Below are positions 7,735 to 15,461 of a stretch of 31,700 nt of DNA, piece after piece. Source of the DNA: Clostridia bacterium (GTDB lineage Bacteria; Bacillota; Clostridia; TANB77; CAG-508); contig CAAECB010000048.1 of the NCBI GenBank assembly GCA_900754285.1, forward strand, positions 1 to 31,700. The letters run 5' to 3'. The first letter of the stretch is position 1. Every line of letters begins with the position of its first letter. The notes below the pieces were generated by a model, which was given only the letters and a program-made list of their open reading frames with translations, had not been told where the DNA came from and did not search any database. The position numbers were made by a program, and so were the translations under genes.

Positions 7735-8661
7735 ATGGTACAAGATATATATATAATAGATGATGATGAGTCATCAATACTAGTTTTTAATGAATTGTTT
7801 AAAGAAGATATTGAATATAAGTTTATAAGTGTAAAATCTGATATGATTGATGTGGCTTTAAAAAATATACCTTCTATGATTATTATAAATGAAGATGCTA
7901 TTGATATGGATATAATAGATTTGTGTAAGAAAATTAGAAATGATGATGATAATACAATTACTCCAGTTATTGTAGTTTCTTCTAATGATGATTCTGAGCA
8001 TAGAATTAATATTTTGCGTGAGTCTATAGAATATTATATAAAGAAACCTGTTAATGAAAAATATTTATATTATACTGTAAAAAATGTTTTGCGTTTATTG
8101 GCTATAAATAGACGTATAAGTCCACTTACAGGATTACCAGGTAATGTTCAAATCCATGCAGAATTAAAGAAGCGTTTAGCTAATAAAGAACCATTTTCTG
8201 TTTTATATGTGGATTTGGACAATTTTAAGGCATATAATGATGTTTATGGATTTTTAAAGGGTGATGAAATTATTAAGTTTACTGCTGAAGTAATAGTTAG
8301 TTGTGTTCATCAAGATGTTCCAGAAGGTAGTTTTGTTGGGCATATTGGTGGAGATGATTTTGTGGCAATAATTCCAACAACACAGTGTGATAAGATTTGT
8401 CAAGATATTATTTCTATTTTTGATACTAATGTTTTGAAATTTTTTACACCAGAAGATATTGAGAGAGGCTATATAGAAGTTGCTAATCGTAAAGGAATTA
8501 TTGAACAATTTCCTCTTACTTCTGTTTCTATTGGTGTTGTTGTGGCTGATGTTAATCGTTTTTACAATATGCTTGAAATAGGTGAGGTTGGTGCTCAAGT
8601 TAAACATGCTGCTAAATCTGTTATGGGTAGTAGCTATTCTGTTGATAGAAGAAAAATATAA
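7735..8661 (+). CDS. Receiver-GGDEF protein (response-regulator-like, possible diguanylate cyclase)
   Basis: Residues about 3-120 form a CheY-like receiver and about 130-308 a GGDEF domain, which usually makes cyclic di-GMP from two GTP. The receiver keeps the acidic cluster (D9 D10 D11), a Ser in VIVVSS and the Lys-Pro turn (K104-P105). However, the position expected to be the phosphorylated Asp, in PSMIIIN, is Asn52, so classical phosphorylation is doubtful. The GGDEF motif reads GGDDF (205-209), a tolerated variant. The metal/substrate region DLDNFKAYND and the LTGLPG start are intact. The region just upstream (PEGSFVGHI) lacks the RxxD inhibitory site, so product feedback is not expected. 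An AAAGGAG site 9 nt before the ATG fixes the start. No partner kinase is adjacent. Confidence 0.85.
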   Translation: MVQDIYIIDDDESSILVFNELFKEDIEYKFISVKSDMIDVALKNIPSMIIINEDAIDMDIIDLCKKIRNDDDNTITPVIVVSSNDDSEHRINILRESIEYYIKKPVNEKYLYYTVKNVLRLLAINRRISPLTGLPGNVQIHAELKKRLANKEPFSVLYVDLDNFKAYNDVYGFLKGDEIIKFTAEVIVSCVHQDVPEGSFVGHIGGDDFVAIIPTTQCDKICQDIISIFDTNVLKFFTPEDIERGYIEVANRKGIIEQFPLTSVSIGVVVADVNRFYNMLEIGEVGAQVKHAAKSVMGSSYSVDRRKI

Positions 8662-8691
8662 TATTATTAATTAAATACATAAAAAAATAAA

Positions 8692-8736
8692 CTTCTCATA
8701 TATATATAATATAAAATGTATATGAGGGGTTTTTTA
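8692..8736 (+). terminator. Terminator hairpin whose 3' arm is also the ribosome binding site of the next gene
   Basis: CTTCTCATATA (8692-8702) pairs with TATATGAGGGG (8719-8729) and is followed by seven T. It is a good rho-independent terminator for the GGDEF gene. The same GAGGGG (8724-8729) lies 9 nt before the ATG at 8739 and is the only Shine-Dalgarno candidate for the amidase. Read-through transcripts would therefore hide that site in the stem. Confidence 0.65.
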
Positions 8737-8738
8737 TT

Positions 8739-9458
8739 ATGATTGTTTTAAACAGAAAAAGAATAAGTGTAATGTTATTAGTAATAATGATGGGGATATT
8801 TGTGTTTTCGTACAAGACGGCAGAAAAAGAAATAGTAGAAGAAGAAAAAAGTGTAACAGCTACACCTGTATCAAATAAAGTAATAATTTTAGATGCTGGG
8901 CATGGAGTACCTGATGAAGGAGCAGAAAGTAGTAATGGAACTACAGAGGCGGAGACAAATTTAAAAATAACTTTAAAGGTGCAGCAATTATTGGAACAAA
9001 GTGGATGCACAGTTATATTAACAAGATCTGATGAAAATGCTATATATAGTTTAGATGCAAAAACTTTAAAAGAAAAGAAAATTTCAGATATTCACAATCG
9101 AGTAAAAATTGGAAACAATTCATCAGCAGATATATTTATATCAATACATTTAAATAAAATACCACAACCACAATATTTTGGATGGCAATGTTTTTATCAA
9201 GCTAAAAGTGAATTAAGTCAGAAACTTGCTAAAAGTTTGCAAAAAAGTTTAAATGAATCTATACAAAAAGAAAATGATAGAGTGCCTATGAAGTTAGATA
9301 ATGTGTATATTATAAAACATGTGGAAATTCCGTTGTCAATTGTTGAATGTGGATTTTTATCAAATCCTGAAGAAGAAAAGCAACTTTTAGATGATGATTA
9401 TCAAAATCATTTGGCTTGGGGGATTTATATGGGAATAATTAATTATTTTAATGGCTGA
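8739..9458 (+). CDS. cwlD: N-acetylmuramoyl-L-alanine amidase (Amidase_3, CwlD type)
   Basis: The enzyme cleaves the bond between N-acetylmuramic acid and L-alanine. An N-terminal membrane or signal segment (about 9-25) leads into an Amidase_3 domain with the zinc ligands His55 (LDAGHG), Glu70 (GTTE) and His137 (SIHLN), and the catalytic Glu203 (IVECGFLSNP). At 239 aa with no wall-binding repeats it matches spore-cortex CwlD, which strips peptides from muramic acid so that muramic-delta-lactam can form. The next gene, 17 nt downstream, is a NodB deacetylase, the type of partner CwlD needs. The pairing supports a sporulation role but does not prove it, because other small amidases share this layout. 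A sporulation-sigma promoter was not identified. Confidence 0.82.
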   Translation: MIVLNRKRISVMLLVIMMGIFVFSYKTAEKEIVEEEKSVTATPVSNKVIILDAGHGVPDEGAESSNGTTEAETNLKITLKVQQLLEQSGCTVILTRSDENAIYSLDAKTLKEKKISDIHNRVKIGNNSSADIFISIHLNKIPQPQYFGWQCFYQAKSELSQKLAKSLQKSLNESIQKENDRVPMKLDNVYIIKHVEIPLSIVECGFLSNPEEEKQLLDDDYQNHLAWGIYMGIINYFNG

Positions 9459-9475
9459 TTAAGGGAGATGTTTTT

Positions 9476-10249
9476 ATGTTTTTAGTATTTAATAAAGATA
9501 AAATTTGTGCATATGGAATTTCTATAATAACTGTAATTTTATTATTTTGTGCTGCAAGTGTTATGATTACAGATAATGCAGATACTATATTAACAAGTAC
9601 TTCTGCTGGAAAGTTGTTGCCTGTGTATAAAGTGGATACAAAAGATAAAAAAGTTGCTTTAACTTTAAATTGTGCTTGGAATGATTCAGATATAGATAGT
9701 ATTTTGCAAACTTTAAAAGATAATGATTGTAAGGTTACATTTTTTATGGTTGGAGATTGGGTAAAAAAGTATCCAGAAGCGGCTAAAAAAATTAAAGATG
9801 CTGGGCATGAGATAGGGACACATTCGAATACACATCCACATGTAAATAATTTAGATTATGAAAAAAATGCATCTGAATTAAGAGAAAGTGCTAAAATTAT
9901 AAAAGAAACTACAGGTGTAGATATTAAGTTATATAGAACACCATATGGTGAATATAATGATACAGTAATTAAAGTTGCAAATGAAAATGGGTATATACCA
10001 ATTCAATGGTCTTTAGATACATTAGATTACACTAAATTAACAGGTGAACAAATGTGGGATAGATTAAAAAATAAGTTAACTTCAGGTGATATTATTTTGA
10101 TGCATAATGGAACAGAGCATACTGCAGATTCATTAGATATGATTATAAAAAATATTAAAAAAACTGGATTTGATGTTGTTAGAGTTTCTGATATTATTTA
10201 TACAGAAAATTATACTATTGATGTAAATGGAGTGCAAAAAAAGAATTAA
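9476..10249 (+). CDS. NodB-type polysaccharide deacetylase (PdaA/PdaB-like, sporulation-associated family)
   Basis: An N-terminal membrane segment (about 12-32) precedes a NodB homology domain that would remove acetyl groups from peptidoglycan sugars. Visible motifs are the metal-binding HSNTH (His116, His120), RTPYG, the DTLDY strand and LMHNG. The usual TFDD motif, carrying the catalytic base and a metal-binding Asp, is TLNC here (63-66), followed by AWND. Related clostridial and PdaB-type spore proteins also depart from TFDD, so activity cannot be assumed. It starts 8 nt after an AAGGGAG site, just behind the cwlD-like gene, and is almost certainly co-transcribed. In known spores, CwlD plus PdaA makes muramic-delta-lactam, and this pair could do the same. 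Confidence 0.82.
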   Translation: MFLVFNKDKICAYGISIITVILLFCAASVMITDNADTILTSTSAGKLLPVYKVDTKDKKVALTLNCAWNDSDIDSILQTLKDNDCKVTFFMVGDWVKKYPEAAKKIKDAGHEIGTHSNTHPHVNNLDYEKNASELRESAKIIKETTGVDIKLYRTPYGEYNDTVIKVANENGYIPIQWSLDTLDYTKLTGEQMWDRLKNKLTSGDIILMHNGTEHTADSLDMIIKNIKKTGFDVVRVSDIIYTENYTIDVNGVQKKN

Positions 10250-10305
10250 AAATATGTATAAAATTTCCATATATGTAAATAATAAGAGAAGTGAGAGGTT
10301 TGTCT

Positions 10306-10803
10306 ATGATTTTTTTTGGAATTATTTCAAGTAAAAAAGATTTTGATATTATGAAAAAAGAATTAGAAAAGTCTTTGAAAAATGTGAATCTTATTCTTGT
10401 AAGTGAAGATAATATTGAAAATTTACAAAATATTAAATTTGAAGCTTTAATTATTAATGATGAATTACACATAAAAGAAAGTAATATTATGTTTTTTCAA
10501 AAAATCTGTGAAAATTTGAAATATTTAATTATAAATTCTGATAGAAATAATTTTTTAGATATTTTAAATAATAATAGATTGTGTGTAATTACTTATGGGT
10601 TAAATCATAAATGTACAGTTACTGCATCAAGTATTACTGAAGAATATGTCTTAGTTGCTTTGCAACGTGAAATTATAGATAAATATGGTAACTTAATGGT
10701 AATAGGTGAAAAACGTGTTAATACAATTAAGGAAATGGATGTTTATGGTGTTATGGCAATTTTTATTCTAAAGTTAATATATTTAAAAAGTGTACAAATA
10801 TGA
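10306..10803 (+). CDS. Conserved-looking small protein of unknown function
   Basis: I do not recognise this 165-residue protein. It has no signal peptide. The N-terminal half alternates short beta strands and charged helices (MIFFGIISSKKDF, FEALIINDELHI, LKYLIINSD), suggesting a Rossmann-like or receiver-like alpha/beta fold. The second half has ITYGLNHKCTVTASSI, then LVALQREI, and a hydrophobic C-terminal helix (VMAIFILKLIYL). The GTG at 10291 overlaps the GAGAGG site, and the ATG at 10306, 7 nt after it, is the likely start. It follows the deacetylase by 56 nt with no terminator between, so it may belong to the same transcript. Confidence 0.55.
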   Translation: MIFFGIISSKKDFDIMKKELEKSLKNVNLILVSEDNIENLQNIKFEALIINDELHIKESNIMFFQKICENLKYLIINSDRNNFLDILNNNRLCVITYGLNHKCTVTASSITEEYVLVALQREIIDKYGNLMVIGEKRVNTIKEMDVYGVMAIFILKLIYLKSVQI

Positions 10804-10896
10804 CCAGATTTGCTTGAAAAATCAATATATTTGTGGATTATTTGGCAGAATTTTATGGTAAAAAACAAAAAAAATCAAAAAAATTAACTTTTTATG

Positions 10897-10925
10897 TAGA
10901 CAAACTCTAAAAAATGTTGTATAAT
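10897..10925 (+). promoter_or_regulatory. Strong sigma-A-type promoter of the SSB-like gene
   Basis: TAGACA (10897-10902, one mismatch to TTGACA) is 17 bp from a perfect TATAAT (10920-10925). The leader would be about 64 nt. Confidence 0.7.
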
Positions 10926-10995
10926 GGTAATTGTAGGAAAACTCTGAGATGATTATACAATTGAAAAAAATAAAATATATAGGGAGGAAACCAAA

Positions 10996-11706
10996 TTGGA
11001 TACAAATTATTTAGAAAACAACTATTTAACATTAGTTGGAAGAGTAACAGGAGAAAAGAAATTTAGCCATGAAATATATGGAGAAAGATTCTTTATTTTT
11101 AACTTAAGTATACCACGTTTAAGTGGAAATGCAGACAATATACCAATTACAGTATCAGAGAGATTAATTACTGATGAAATGCTACAAGAAGGAACAAAAT
11201 TATTAGTAAAAGGACAATTCCGTTCTTATAATAGTTATGAAAATGGAAGAAACAAATTAATATTAACAGTATTTGCTAAAGATGTTATTAAAGTAGAAGA
11301 AAATGAAGAAGAAGATAGTGATATTGTTAAAAAAGATAGTATTACAAATGAAGTAGTACTTGTAGGATTTATTTGTAAAAAACCTATTTATCGTCAAACA
11401 CCTTTTGGAAGAGAGATTGCAGATATCTTATTAGCAGTTAATAGAGCATATAATAAATCTGATTATATTCCTTGCATAGCATGGGGAAGAAATGCTAGAT
11501 TCTGCCAAAACTTAGAAGTTGCAACAAAAGTAAAAGTTGTAGGTAGAGTTCAATCAAGAGAATATGAGAAAAAATATGAAGATGGTACTTCTGAAGTAAA
11601 AGTAGCTTATGAAGTTTCTGTAGGAAGCTTAGAAGTTGTTGAAGAAAAAGAAGATGAAAACAATTCAGAAGTTGAAGCTGTAGAAAATAGTCAAGAAGCA
11701 GTTTAA
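10996..11706 (+). CDS. Single-stranded DNA-binding-like protein with two OB folds, TTG start
   Basis: The 236-aa protein has two SSB-like OB-fold units. The first is about residues 4-95 (NYLTLVGRVTGEKKF, then LLVKGQFRSYNSYENG). The second is about 113-215 (NEVVLVGFICKKPIYRQTPFGREIADILLAVNR, then IPCIAWGRNARFCQNL and VVGRVQSREY). The second unit fits the canonical SSB pattern well. An acidic tail follows, but it lacks the DDDIPF-like tip of the main replicative SSB, so this is probably an accessory paralogue. The start is a TTG, 8 nt after a near-perfect AGGGAGG site and with no nearby in-frame ATG. It has its own strong promoter and terminator, which suggests steady expression. The exact role in replication or repair cannot be read from the sequence. 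Confidence 0.8.
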   Translation: MDTNYLENNYLTLVGRVTGEKKFSHEIYGERFFIFNLSIPRLSGNADNIPITVSERLITDEMLQEGTKLLVKGQFRSYNSYENGRNKLILTVFAKDVIKVEENEEEDSDIVKKDSITNEVVLVGFICKKPIYRQTPFGREIADILLAVNRAYNKSDYIPCIAWGRNARFCQNLEVATKVKVVGRVQSREYEKKYEDGTSEVKVAYEVSVGSLEVVEEKEDENNSEVEAVENSQEAV

Positions 11707-11728
11707 TATATAGAGAATTTGATAAGAG

Positions 11729-11766
11729 AGTCTATCAGGAGTTTATATTCTTGGTAGACTTTTTTA
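11729..11766 (+). terminator. Rho-independent terminator after the SSB-like gene
   Basis: AGTCTATCAGGA (11729-11740) pairs with TCTTGGTAGACT (11749-11760) and is followed by a run of T to 11766. Confidence 0.85.
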
Positions 11767-11774
11767 TATTCTAT

Positions 11775-11826
11775 GAAAGTTCTTCGAACTTTCTGATGTT
11801 TTTGGGGCCGGACTCAAAAAACATCA
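11775..11826. repeat. Two adjoining palindromes: a GAAAGTTC hairpin and a REP-like TGATGTTTTTGGGG copy
   Basis: GAAAGTTC-TTC-GAACTTTC (11775-11793) is a perfect hairpin. It abuts 11794-11826, which begins TGATGTTTTTGGGGCCGGAC and ends AACATCA, itself a hairpin. The second part recurs at 16263-16323 with GGGGACGGAGTC in the centre. The first recurs in longer form at 29043-29072. These look like members of dispersed intergenic repeat families rather than part of the neighbouring genes. Confidence 0.7.
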
Positions 11827-11952
11827 TCTTTCAGTTAAAAAATTATATAGATGGATTTTTAAAAAATTTTTCTTGGATTTGTTCGTAAAAATTTGTAATA
11901 TATGATATAATCTTAATTAATATAAAAATATTAAAAAAGGAAGAAATGGTAA

Positions 11953-13635
11953 ATGAATAAAAAAATTTTAAAGATATCAAAAACAAGCCTTTTTATGATA
12001 ATGGCAATAATTTTAATAGCAATATTTTGCATATCAATATCACCACTAACAATGCAAAATGATACATATTACACAATAAAAGTAGGAGAACATATAAGTA
12101 AATATGGAATAGACATGAAAGATTCATTTTCATGGCATGAAGATTTAGGATATACATACCCACATTGGCTATATGATTTATTAACATACTACTTGTATTC
12201 TGCGACTGGATTTATGGGAATATTTGTGGTTACTTGTATATTGTCATGTGTCTTAGGAATCTCAATGTTTTTAGTTACAGAAAAATTAACTAAAAATAAG
12301 GTGGTAGCATTTATAGTAACAATAGGTGCAATGTATGTTTTAAAACCATATATTGCTGCAAGGGCACAGTTAGTGACATTTATATTATTTATATGGACAA
12401 TATATTTTATAGAAAAATTTATAGAAACTGGAAAAATAAAATATGCTATTCCTTTAGTTTTAATACCTATAGCGATTGCTAATTTGCATGTTGCAGTATG
12501 GCCATTTTATTTTATTTTATATTTGCCATATATAGGAGAATATTTGTTATCATGTTTGTCAGAATTAGTTTTTTATGATAAAGCACAAAGATTTTTTATG
12601 AAAAGAAAAGTAGAATATTTAGAACGAATAGAAAAACAAGGACAAAAAAATGTAGGAGAAAAATTGCAAAAAGCTAAAGACAAATTGAAAGAAATGAATG
12701 AAAAAGCTTCAAGAGTAAAAATTAAAAGAGATCAAAATCAAAAAAAGGCATATAAAATTAAAATTGTAAAAGAAAAAAATGTAAAGTATTTGATTATAAT
12801 TATGATTATTTGTGCATTTACTGGGTTATTAACTCCACTTGGGGATGTGCCATATACATATTTGTATAAAACAATGATAGGAAATACAACACAAAATATT
12901 AATGAGCATTTGCCTATGACTCTTGTAAGTAATACAAATGCGCTTTGTATGATAATTTTGTTTTTAGCGGTTTTGATGTTTACAAAAACACGTATAAGAT
13001 TAAGAGATTTATTTTTTACAGGTGGTTTGTGTTATTTAATGTTATCTTCTAGTAGACAAATAACTATGTTTGCAATTGTTGGTACACTTATTTTTACTAG
13101 ATTAGTGACTCAAATGTTTGAAGAATATAATTATGATTATAATAAATTGATAAAAGTTGTAATGACACCTGTTGTTTCAGTGTTTTTAATTGTTTTGGTT
13201 GTGTTTGTTAGCTATAAACAGGCTATTCCTAAGAAAGATTCAAAATTTGTTAGTGAAAAATCTTATCCAGTTAAGGCTTGCGATTATATTTTGGAAAATA
13301 TTGATTTAGGAAAAGCTAGATTTTATAATGAGTACAATTATGGTAGTTATATGTTATTTAGAGGAATTCCTGTTTTTATTGATTCTCGTGCAGATTTATA
13401 TGCTCCTGAATTTAATAAAAAAGAAGACATTTTTATGGATTTTATAAATACTTCTTCTGTTGCAACTTTTTATGAGGATACTTTTAAAAAATATAATATT
13501 ACTCATGTTATTACATATAAGGATTCTAAAGTTAGTATGATTATTAAAAAATCTCATGATGAGAATTATGAGGAATTGTATAAAGATGATAATTTTGTTA
13601 TATATAAGAGATTAAATGCTGAGGTTGAAAAATAA
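11953..13635 (+). CDS. Multi-pass membrane protein, GT-C glycosyltransferase-like, with a cytoplasmic coiled-coil insert
   Basis: This 560-aa protein has about ten hydrophobic segments. Near the N-terminus lies NDTYYTIKVGEHISKYGIDMKD followed by FSWHEDLGYTYPHWLYDLL. This matches the outside loop after helix 1 of GT-C-like membrane proteins, in which an Asp often serves lipid-linked sugar transfer. The C-terminal soluble part contains RFYNEYNYGSYMLFRG and FIDSRADLYAPEF, typical of the same uncharacterised clade. Unusual is a highly charged Lys/Glu segment of about 65 residues (roughly 213-275) between membrane helices, predicted to be coiled coil. Transfer activity is inferred from topology and motif only, and no substrate can be named. 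An AAGGAAG site 11 nt before the ATG supports the start, and a TATAAT at 11906-11911 may be its -10 box. Confidence 0.65.
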   Translation: MNKKILKISKTSLFMIMAIILIAIFCISISPLTMQNDTYYTIKVGEHISKYGIDMKDSFSWHEDLGYTYPHWLYDLLTYYLYSATGFMGIFVVTCILSCVLGISMFLVTEKLTKNKVVAFIVTIGAMYVLKPYIAARAQLVTFILFIWTIYFIEKFIETGKIKYAIPLVLIPIAIANLHVAVWPFYFILYLPYIGEYLLSCLSELVFYDKAQRFFMKRKVEYLERIEKQGQKNVGEKLQKAKDKLKEMNEKASRVKIKRDQNQKKAYKIKIVKEKNVKYLIIIMIICAFTGLLTPLGDVPYTYLYKTMIGNTTQNINEHLPMTLVSNTNALCMIILFLAVLMFTKTRIRLRDLFFTGGLCYLMLSSSRQITMFAIVGTLIFTRLVTQMFEEYNYDYNKLIKVVMTPVVSVFLIVLVVFVSYKQAIPKKDSKFVSEKSYPVKACDYILENIDLGKARFYNEYNYGSYMLFRGIPVFIDSRADLYAPEFNKKEDIFMDFINTSSVATFYEDTFKKYNITHVITYKDSKVSMIIKKSHDENYEELYKDDNFVIYKRLNAEVEK

Positions 13636-13674
13636 TTATTTTCCAACCAACTATTAAGAAGGGGATGAATAAAA

Positions 13675-14589
13675 GTGGAAAAAATTGTTGTAGAAAATGA
13701 AAAAGCAGGAAAAAGAATAGATATATTTGTAAGTGAAAAACAAAAAATATCAAGGGAGACAGCAAAAAGATGGATTGAACAAGAAAATGTAAGAGTAAAT
13801 GATAAAAAAGTTAAGCCATCATATAAAATTCAAGATAATGATGTTATTAGTGTGGAACCAGAGGAAATTAAAGATATTGAATTAAAGGCTCAAGATATTC
13901 CATTAGAAGTTTTGTATGAAGATAATGATATCTTAGTTGTAAATAAACCTAAGGGAATGGTTGTTCATCCTGCTAATGGTAATCCAGATGGGACTTTAGT
14001 AAATGCAGTTATGGCATTGTGTAAAGATTCTTTATCAGGAATTGGAGGAGAGATGAGGCCAGGTATAGTGCATCGTTTGGATAAAGATACTTCTGGAGCA
14101 ATAATAATTGCTAAAAATGATAAATCACATATTAAACTTAGTGATATGTTGAAAAATCATGAAATTGAAAAAACATATGTGTCATTGGTTAGAGGGATTG
14201 TAAAAGAAAATGAGGCTACTATAAATATGCCAATTTCTCGTAGTCAAAATGATAGAAAAAAGATGGCTGTTAATAGAGATGGTAAAAATGCTGTTACACA
14301 TATAAAAGTTCTAGAAAGATTTTATAGTCATAATGTGACTTTATTAGAGATTAAAATTGAGACTGGTAGAACACATCAAATTAGAGTTCATTTATCAAAA
14401 ATAGGTTATCCAATTATTGGGGATGAGGTATATTCAAATGGTAAAAATGAATGGGGGGTACATGGTCAGTGTTTACATGCTAAAAGTTTGAAATTTAAAC
14501 ATCCTATTACAGATAAGGAGATGTATGTGGAGGCTGAAATCCCAGAATATTTTCAGCAAATAATTGATAAATGTAAAAGTGAAAAATAA
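13675..14589 (+). CDS. rluD: RNA pseudouridine synthase, RluA/RluD family
   Basis: The enzyme isomerises uridines to pseudouridine in RNA; RluD acts on helix 69 of 23S rRNA. An N-terminal S4 RNA-binding domain (about 10-70, ISRETAKRWIEQENVRVNDK) is followed by the catalytic domain with VNKPKGMVVHPANG and the signature HRLDKDTSG, whose Asp is the catalytic nucleophile. ETGRTHQIRVHL and HAKSLKF complete the family pattern. At 304 aa it has normal full length. The start is GTG at 13675, 10 nt behind AAGGGG; the nearby ATG at 13665 is out of frame. It lies 39 nt after the membrane protein gene and is probably co-transcribed. RluA-family paralogues are hard to tell apart, so the exact uridine is uncertain. 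Confidence 0.85.
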   Translation: MEKIVVENEKAGKRIDIFVSEKQKISRETAKRWIEQENVRVNDKKVKPSYKIQDNDVISVEPEEIKDIELKAQDIPLEVLYEDNDILVVNKPKGMVVHPANGNPDGTLVNAVMALCKDSLSGIGGEMRPGIVHRLDKDTSGAIIIAKNDKSHIKLSDMLKNHEIEKTYVSLVRGIVKENEATINMPISRSQNDRKKMAVNRDGKNAVTHIKVLERFYSHNVTLLEIKIETGRTHQIRVHLSKIGYPIIGDEVYSNGKNEWGVHGQCLHAKSLKFKHPITDKEMYVEAEIPEYFQQIIDKCKSEK

Positions 14590-14670
14590 GTTGTATTATG
14601 ACCTAATATTTTCTGAAAATAGTTTGTTTTGAAGAAGTGATAAAGGTTCTGAGAAGGGATGGTTTTTTAT

Positions 14671-15378
14671 ATGGAGGAAAGGTTGCAAAAATATCTGGCA
14701 AATCAAGGAATTGGTTCAAGAAGAAAATGTGAGCAATATATTTTAGATGGAAGAGTTAAAGTAAATGGTGTAATAGTTACAGAACTTGGTACAAAAGTAA
14801 ATCCTGATGTTGATGAAATTTGTTTTGATGGTAAAAAAGTAAATAAAAAAGATAAAAAAGTTTATATATTATTAAATAAACCAATTGGTTATGTTACAAC
14901 AGTAAAAGATCAATTTAATCGTGATACAGTAATGGATTTGATAAAAATAAGGGAAAGAGTTGTGCCTGTTGGGAGACTAGATATGTATACATCTGGAGCT
15001 TTAATACTTACTAATGATGGGGATTTTGTGTATAAATGTACACATCCAAAACATGAAATAACAAAAACATATACAGTTACTTTAAAAGGAATTATAAAAA
15101 ATGAAGAGGTGGCTCAATTAAGAGAAGGTGTTGATATTGGTGGATATATTACAAGACCTGCTAAAGTTAAGATTTTAAAAACAGATGAGGAAAAAGATAT
15201 ATCTAGATTAGAGATTGTGATACATGAAGGAAAAAATAGGCAAGTAAGGAAAATGTGTGAGGCTGTTGGAAGAAAAGTTTTGGCACTTCATAGAACTAAA
15301 ATTGGTAATATTGGAGTTAAGGATTTGCCTTTGGGTAAATGGAGATATTTAAGAGATGACGAGGTAAGGAATTTTTAA
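14671..15378 (+). CDS. rluB: RNA pseudouridine synthase, RsuA/RluB family
   Basis: This is a second pseudouridine synthase, of the branch that modifies 23S rRNA near U2605 (RluB) or 16S rRNA (RsuA). The N-terminal S4 domain (ERLQKYLANQGIGSRRKCEQYI, about 2-60) precedes the catalytic domain with LLNKPIGYVTTV, the GRLDMYTSGALILTNDG signature containing the catalytic Asp, and EGKNRQVRKMCEAVG. The last of these is characteristic of RluB-like enzymes. An ATG at 14659 lies on top of the AGAAGGG site, so the ATG at 14671 is preferred, giving the usual start. It follows the RluD-type gene by 81 nt. The two genes together act on ribosome maturation. A new promoter (15386-15414) follows it. Confidence 0.85.
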   Translation: MEERLQKYLANQGIGSRRKCEQYILDGRVKVNGVIVTELGTKVNPDVDEICFDGKKVNKKDKKVYILLNKPIGYVTTVKDQFNRDTVMDLIKIRERVVPVGRLDMYTSGALILTNDGDFVYKCTHPKHEITKTYTVTLKGIIKNEEVAQLREGVDIGGYITRPAKVKILKTDEEKDISRLEIVIHEGKNRQVRKMCEAVGRKVLALHRTKIGNIGVKDLPLGKWRYLRDDEVRNF

Positions 15379-15385
15379 AGAGATA

Positions 15386-15414
15386 TTGCAAAAAAAAGTT
15401 TAAAAGTATATAAT
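15386..15414 (+). promoter_or_regulatory. Promoter of the S1-domain protein gene
   Basis: TTGCAA (15386-15391), then 17 bp, then a perfect TATAAT (15409-15414). It lies directly behind the rluB stop codon. Confidence 0.6.
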
Positions 15415-15461
15415 ATGGAAAAATAAACCTAAGAAAATAGAGAAAAGGAATGAGATTACAA

